A DNA stretch of 8,132 bases, taken from NCBI GenBank assembly GCA_003509805.1, contig DOMV01000095.1:7030-15161 (forward strand). The letters run 5' to 3'. The notes beneath the pieces were generated by a model that saw only the letters and a program-made list of their open reading frames with translations, did not search any database and had not been told where the DNA came from. The position numbers and the translations under genes are program-made. The first letter of the stretch is position 1, and every line of letters begins with the position of its first letter. The DNA comes from Planctomycetaceae bacterium. GTDB lineage: Bacteria; Planctomycetota; Planctomycetia; Pirellulales; Thermoguttaceae. Positions 4,858 through 8,132 of this stretch are shown here, piece after piece.

Positions 4858-6162
4858 TTATCGCAGCCGTTGTTGGCCGGTCTTATCGGGCAGTCCGTCG
4901 AACAGGGCCGGGTTGACGGTCTCGACTTGGACAAGCTGGTCGGCGGTGAGCCGCTCGCCACCTTCAATGACGACCTTGACGCCGGGTTTGAGGATATCCC
5001 GTCCCAGTGGGGTTTGCGGAACGACGGAATAGTCGTCGACCGCATGTGCGACGATCGACACGAAAACCGGCTTGGCAATTCCGCGCGGTTTCAGGTTTTC
5101 AGTCGGCTCACCGTCGGGCCTTTTCTCGTCGGGCAAATCTTCCAGCACCCAGACGGTCGAACCGTCGGGCTTGACAAGGACGGCATCTTTCGGGACGACG
5201 ATACCTTCGATCGGATCGGTCGTCGTGATGAGCGTCTCAATGGTCATTCCCGGTTTGAGGCGGCCGCCGTCGTCGTCGAGCCGCATGATGACCGGGTAGG
5301 CCCGGGCCGCCGTCTGGGCGAACGGGACGATTTCGTGGATTTTTCCTTCGAGTTGCAACCCGAGCTCACCGATCAGGATCGGATATACGTCGCCCACTTT
5401 GATCCGATCGATAATCTGCTCGCCGACATGGATCTTGGCGTCGATGTTGCCGTGGGAAACGATTTTGGCGATAGGCGACCCGGGCGAAACCAGCTCGCCC
5501 AGGTCGGCGACCCGTTCGATGACATAACCGTCGAACGGGGCAAGGATGGTCGTCCGTTTCCACTTTTCGCGGATCTCGCTACGGACCACTTCGAGACGCA
5601 CGAGATCCTGCTGGAGTTTGTCGACCTTCGATTTCTGGAGGCTCAGGTCGCTGATCGAAACGGCCCTGGAGACGACGAGCGGCTCGATCCGGTCCAATTC
5701 CGCCTGCTGGTGCTCCATATCCGCCTTGAGCGAACCGATTTCCGCTTCGTTTTGACGGAGCATCAATTCGAGCCAGGTCCGGTCGATCTGGGCGAGCAAC
5801 GTCTGTTCACCGACCAATTTGGTCCCGGGCTCGATCGGGATGGACCGGATCAACCCGGACACTTCGGAGGACAGCGTCGCTTCGCGCACGGCATACAAGC
5901 GACCCGGAACGGAACGAATCGAGCTGATCGTCTCCCATTTTGCCTCCGCGACGCGCACGAGCGCCGGTCGGCGTCCCCCGCCTTTGGCCGGTCCGGTGTC
6001 CTGCCCGATCGCCTTGAGGCGGCTTTGAAGAAATGCCGAATCGTTCAACTGTTCGACCTGGTGCGAATATAAATAGGCCCCGACGGCTCCGCCGCCGAGC
6101 AGCATCGCCGTCAAAGCGATCGAAAAGATCAATATGATGTTACGGTGGGAAGAAGGAGACAT
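4858..6162 (-). CDS. RND/HlyD-type efflux periplasmic adaptor (membrane fusion protein)
   Basis: A 434-residue adaptor. Residues 8-31 are a hydrophobic N-terminal anchor (NIILIFSIALTAMLLGGGAV). The barrel-lipoyl-hairpin plan of the family follows. The first lipoyl half is EATLSSEVSGLIRSIPIEPG (94-113) with LLAQID (122-127). Then comes a charged, heptad-like helical hairpin (about 130-203), and the second lipoyl half TTILAPFDGYVIERVADLGE (204-223) with ELVSPGSPIAKI. A beta-barrel follows, ending near LKPGMTIET (302-310), and a membrane-proximal domain with IVVPKDAVLV (321-330) and a LKPGVKVVIEGGERLTADQL (391-410). It would link an inner-membrane pump to an outer-membrane channel, but neither partner gene is in the window. 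A longer frame reaches 6297; ATG 6162 was chosen because the anchor begins right after it and the upstream part looks like leader. No strong Shine-Dalgarno. The residue 343-362 insertion is charged and probably a surface loop. Confidence 0.88.
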   Translation of the reverse strand: MSPSSHRNIILIFSIALTAMLLGGGAVGAYLYSHQVEQLNDSAFLQSRLKAIGQDTGPAKGGGRRPALVRVAEAKWETISSIRSVPGRLYAVREATLSSEVSGLIRSIPIEPGTKLVGEQTLLAQIDRTWLELMLRQNEAEIGSLKADMEHQQAELDRIEPLVVSRAVSISDLSLQKSKVDKLQQDLVRLEVVRSEIREKWKRTTILAPFDGYVIERVADLGELVSPGSPIAKIVSHGNIDAKIHVGEQIIDRIKVGDVYPILIGELGLQLEGKIHEIVPFAQTAARAYPVIMRLDDDGGRLKPGMTIETLITTTDPIEGIVVPKDAVLVKPDGSTVWVLEDLPDEKRPDGEPTENLKPRGIAKPVFVSIVAHAVDDYSVVPQTPLGRDILKPGVKVVIEGGERLTADQLVQVETVNPALFDGLPDKTGQQRLR

Positions 6163-6252
6163 GGGAGTATGGTGAAGCGGCTGAAAAGTTGAAAAACGAA
6201 CTTGGGGAAAACCGGCGGCTGCGCCGCTCAGATAAACGCCGAAGTCGGTATC

Positions 6253-6288
6253 GGCCCGGGACGGGAATCGCTCCACTTGCCCCGGGCC
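6253..6288 (-). terminator. GC-rich hairpin downstream of the oxidoreductase gene
   Basis: GGCCCGGG (6253-6260) and CCCGGGCC (6281-6288) form a perfect eight-base all-GC stem with a 20-base loop, beginning 14 bp after the stop of the minus-strand oxidoreductase. There is no T-run on the 3' side, so it is not a classical intrinsic terminator. It may stabilise the mRNA 3' end or assist termination. Confidence 0.35.
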
Positions 6289-6302
6289 CGTCGTCACGTC
6301 GT

Positions 6303-7649
6303 TTACACGACCGGGATTTCAAAACCTTTACGTTGCGGAGACGAAAGGAATGCGGAAGCCTGTTCGTCGCCCTGGATGGTTTCGGTTTTCGGGTCGAATT
6401 TGATTTCGCGATTCAAACGGGAAGCGATTGCGCAGAGGTGGCAGGTGTTCATCGACTGGACATGCGAAATCACGTCGGAGACCGGGGTCCCGCCTTCGCG
6501 GATACAGTTGATGAAATTCTTTTTGTGGTTGCGTTCAAAAGGCTTGCCGTTGTACATGGCGACGAAATCCTCTTCCGTGACGACGCCTTCATGCCATTTT
6601 TCCTCGATTGCCTTGCCGGCGATCCGGCCGCGGTTGACGTGGATCTTGCCTTTGGTTCCCTCGATCAGGATCCCGTTGCCGTCCTGGCTCCGACTGACGA
6701 CGAGCAATTCGATTCCGCTCGGGAACTTGCAGGAGACCTCGAAATGTTCCGGGGTATTGTAACAATCGTCGGCCGTCGGGTAACCGTCTTTGAACTCGAC
6801 CGTGTTTTTTATCATGATCGGTTTGACGCTCGTGGGCCCCATTCCTTCCCCGACTTCGCCGAGCGCCCAGTGCGCGAAATCGATGTGGTGAGCCCCCCAG
6901 TCGGTGTACTTGCCGCCGGAATACTCATACCACCAGCGGTATTCGTAATGGCAGCGGCGTTTGATATAGTCGACCGGTTTGCACTGGCCCTGCCAGAAAT
7001 CCCAATCGAGCGACTCCGGGGCGGCTTCTTTCGCGAGCGGCCCGGAAACCGGATTGTTGCCGATATCGGCGGTCATTTTCGTGATGTCTCCGAGAACGCC
7101 TTTGCGAACCATCAGGGCGGCCAGGAGGAATTCGTCGCGCTGCGCGCGCTGCTGCGTCCCGACCTGGAACACCTGTTTCGGATACTTCTTGACGGCGTCG
7201 CGGATACGTTTTCCTTCTTCGACGGTCAACGTCAACGGCTTCTGGCAGAAAACATGCTTGCCGGCCTGGAGGGCCTCGATCGCGATTTTAACGTGCCAAT
7301 GATCGACGGTCACGATCGAAACGACGTCGATATCCTTCCTTTCGAGAATCTTGCGGTAATCCTTGTATTGGTCCGGCTTGTACCTGGCGATTTCCCCGAC
7401 GTTCATCGCCTGGGCGAGGCCGTAGTCGGAATCGACGTCGCAAATCGCGGCGATATCGCACAGGTGCGAGAAATCCCGGGCATCACCCTTGCCCATGCTT
7501 CCGACGCCGATACAACCGATACGGAGTCGATCGTTTGCGGCTTCGGCACGGAGCGGCTGGGCCGAAGAGAAAAGGTAAGGAGTCGCGAGAGCCGCCCCGG
7601 CCGTTGCGGCGGAACGTTTCAAAAAGGAACGACGGGTCGTTTGAGTCAT
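6303..7649 (-). CDS. Tat-exported Gfo/Idh/MocA family NAD(P)-dependent oxidoreductase
   Basis: A 448-residue protein. A twin-arginine signal (TTRRSFLKR, residues 4-12, then an Ala-rich stretch to about 37) shows export in a folded, cofactor-loaded state, as known for Zymomonas glucose-fructose oxidoreductase. The Rossmann domain begins RLRIGCIGVGSMGKG (41-55) with GxGxxG at 48-53, and ICDVD (69-73) ends the second strand. The usual Glu-Lys-Pro cofactor motif reads CQKPLT (135-140), a variant also found in family members. The C-terminal substrate domain shows W.....W...GGKYTDWGAHHIDFAHWALGE (249-265 for the last part) and GTKGKIHVNRG (331-341). The RKGFEIPVV end is typical of this group. Members act on sugars or sugar-like substrates; the substrate here is unknown. 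ATG 7649 is set by CAAGGAGA (7656-7663) six bases upstream and by the Tat motif right after it, although the frame stays open to 8111. Confidence 0.92.
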   Translation of the reverse strand: MTQTTRRSFLKRSAATAGAALATPYLFSSAQPLRAEAANDRLRIGCIGVGSMGKGDARDFSHLCDIAAICDVDSDYGLAQAMNVGEIARYKPDQYKDYRKILERKDIDVVSIVTVDHWHVKIAIEALQAGKHVFCQKPLTLTVEEGKRIRDAVKKYPKQVFQVGTQQRAQRDEFLLAALMVRKGVLGDITKMTADIGNNPVSGPLAKEAAPESLDWDFWQGQCKPVDYIKRRCHYEYRWWYEYSGGKYTDWGAHHIDFAHWALGEVGEGMGPTSVKPIMIKNTVEFKDGYPTADDCYNTPEHFEVSCKFPSGIELLVVSRSQDGNGILIEGTKGKIHVNRGRIAGKAIEEKWHEGVVTEEDFVAMYNGKPFERNHKKNFINCIREGGTPVSDVISHVQSMNTCHLCAIASRLNREIKFDPKTETIQGDEQASAFLSSPQRKGFEIPVV

Positions 7650-7655
7650 GAGCAT

Positions 7656-7663
7656 TCTCCTTG
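7656..7663 (-). promoter_or_regulatory. Shine-Dalgarno deciding the oxidoreductase start
   Basis: CAAGGAGA on the minus strand lies six bases before ATG 7649. It rules out the 154-codon upstream extension of the frame, whose sequence covers tandem repeats and lacks any family similarity. Confidence 0.75.
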
Positions 7664-7776
7664 AAAGTTGCGGAAACCCCATACAGGAAGAGAGCATGAG
7701 GAAGCCGTTGATGGTGTCCGATACCGGCGGTTCGATGGGACCGCTCCGGCCGGTTATCCGATACAAACACCCCCCC

Positions 7777-7805
7777 ATTATACCTCTTCCTTCCCGGAAA
7801 AACAC
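7777..7805 (-). promoter_or_regulatory. Candidate promoter of the oxidoreductase gene
   Basis: A perfect TATAAT (7777-7782, minus strand) lies 127 bp upstream of the ATG. A weak GTGTTT at 7800-7805 is 17 bp further upstream as a possible -35. The A-tract repeats and the 13-bp iterons lie directly upstream, where activator or UP-element sites are expected, which makes the placement attractive. The implied 5' leader is about 120 nt. Visual match only. Confidence 0.4.
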
Positions 7806-7811
7806 TCCTTT

Positions 7812-7856
7812 CTCCAAAAAACACTGCTCCAAAAAACACCGCTCCAAAAAACGCCC
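7812..7856. repeat. Three tandem 15-bp A-tract repeats
   Basis: CTCCAAAAAACACTG, CTCCAAAAAACACCG and CTCCAAAAAACGCCC follow each other without gaps (7812-7826, 7827-7841, 7842-7856). A fourth, weaker relative, CCCGGAAAAACACTC, lies 3 bp to the left. They sit 30-75 bp upstream of the TATAAT box on the minus strand. On that strand they read as runs of T followed by GGAG. They may be protein-binding sites or simple slippage products. Confidence 0.85.
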
Positions 7857-7879
7857 GTTGAAACTGACCGCGAACAAGT

Positions 7880-7957
7880 CTTCGTTTCCGCAGTGTAATT
7901 CCACAGTGCAATTCCGCCGTGTAATTCCGCCGCGCAATATCGGCTTGCAACGTCGGC
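7880..7957. repeat. 13-bp tandem iterons (five clear units, one degenerate)
   Basis: Consecutive 13-bp units with consensus GTGYAATTCCGCC: GTGTAATTCCACA (7893-7905), GTGCAATTCCGCC, GTGTAATTCCGCC, GCGCAATATCGGC and TTGCAACGTCGGC (to 7957). A degenerate unit lies at 7880-7892. The period is not a codon multiple, and divergence grows toward the right end. The position, 110-175 bp upstream of the TATAAT box, suits an array of regulator-binding sites for the oxidoreductase promoter; no regulator gene is in the window. Confidence 0.75.
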
Positions 7958-7997
7958 CGGAAACGCATGGCATCGCCCGGAACGACCAATGGTAAGG

Positions 7998-8026
7998 TTG
8001 CGGACATGCGGTTTTCCCCGTATACT
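7998..8026 (+). promoter_or_regulatory. Candidate rightward promoter (TTGCGG-17-TATACT)
   Basis: TTGCGG at 7998-8003 and TATACT at 8021-8026 are 17 bp apart. ATG 8033 follows the -10 box by only six bases, so a transcript starting in the normal place would be leaderless and begin at that ATG. The same TATACT-to-ATG arrangement (eight bases between) occurs in repeat copy 2 at 2236-2252. Confidence 0.3.
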
Positions 8027-8032
8027 CGAAGC

Positions 8033-8132
8033 ATGACACGGGCGTTTTCGGTGCGCCGGCGAAACGAACAACCGATCGATGCGGGAAGCGTATACTATCA
8101 ACGTCCTGCAACTGTTCCCGCGCACAATCGCC
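8033..8132 (+). CDS. Possible start of a rightward ORF, truncated by the window edge
   Basis: ATG 8033 opens a frame of 33 codons with no stop before the window ends. The peptide is Arg-rich (begins MTRAFSVRRRNEQ) and resembles no family I know. In its favour is the promoter-like TTGCGG-17-TATACT just upstream, fitting a leaderless mRNA. Against it, the last 45 bases are the inverted copy of the dispersed repeat, which elsewhere is non-coding. Quite possibly not a gene. Confidence 0.15.
   Translation, partial: MTRAFSVRRRNEQPIDAGSVYYQRPATVPAHNR
8088..8132 (-). repeat. Dispersed structured repeat, copy 3 (partial, inverted, runs off the edge)
   Basis: Read on the minus strand from 8132, the first 19 bases (GGCGATTGTGCGCGGGAAC) are identical to 1920-1938 in copy 1. 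The next 26 match at about 16 positions. This is the right block of the element. The left block and the hairpin should lie beyond the window. Its orientation is the same as the oxidoreductase gene it precedes, just as copies 1 and 2 are co-oriented with the Cys-rich gene. Confidence 0.65.

Noticed and set aside
4837..6072. 411-codon plus-strand ORF
   Set aside because: Antisense to the efflux adaptor, whose domain motifs are clear; composition rich in Asp/Arg typical of an antisense shadow in GC-rich DNA.
6163..6297. 45-codon N-terminal extension of the adaptor
   Set aside because: The membrane anchor begins right after ATG 6162; the extension has no signal character and overlaps the hairpin after the previous gene.
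6189..7664. 491-codon plus-strand ORF
   Set aside because: Antisense to the Gfo/Idh/MocA gene; no recognisable motifs.
7812..7957. CRISPR-like array
   Set aside because: Units of 13 and 15 bp directly adjoin without spacers, and no cas genes are present.
7650..8111. 154-codon N-terminal extension of the oxidoreductase
   Set aside because: The Tat signal and a strong ribosome site fix the start at 7649. The extension is translated tandem repeats (13-bp and 15-bp arrays).

Overview
The window looks like chromosomal DNA of a Planctomycetes-type bacterium. The best evidence is a Tat-exported Gfo/Idh/MocA oxidoreductase of the kind abundant in that phylum, a GspJ-like pseudopilin, few strong Shine-Dalgarno sites and moderately high GC. 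This is an inference from gene families; there is no rRNA or other phylogenetic marker here. No phage, insertion sequence, CRISPR or tRNA was seen.

Layout. The left edge holds the 3' end of a GspJ-like pseudopilin gene (+), which converges on a YghO-like GNAT acetyltransferase-fold gene (-). A gene-free stretch of about 0.7 kb follows (1761-2465). It carries two diverged copies of a structured repeat (1798-1957 and 2236-2379), a promoter-like TTGACG-17-AATAAT and a perfect A/T-tract palindrome. Next on the + strand come a small secreted protein that is about one quarter cysteine, made of 15 tandem CKCGE-type pentapeptides (2466-2918), and, two bases after its stop, a membrane protein resembling FtsQ/DivIB (2921-3754). 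The rest is a same-strand run on the minus strand, read right to left: Tat-exported oxidoreductase (6303-7649), lone RND/HlyD-type adaptor (4858-6162), QueF for queuosine synthesis (4316-4696) and a YbgC/FadM-like thioesterase (3798-4211). The gaps of 100-160 bp suggest several transcription units rather than one operon.

The 483 bp upstream of the oxidoreductase are rich in regulatory-looking structure: a TATAAT box, three 15-bp A-tract repeats, five to six 13-bp iterons, and at the extreme right edge an inverted partial third copy of the same dispersed repeat, matching the first copy exactly over 19 bp.

The most interesting items are two. First, the Cys-rich repeat protein: its ECKCG core resembles the EGKCG motif of secreted copper-buffering RiPP precursors (HvfA/BufA1 type), with Cys in place of Gly. 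Second, the dispersed repeat: two copies fold into the same nested hairpin using different base pairs, which suggests a conserved structured RNA or mobile hairpin element lying 5' of genes.
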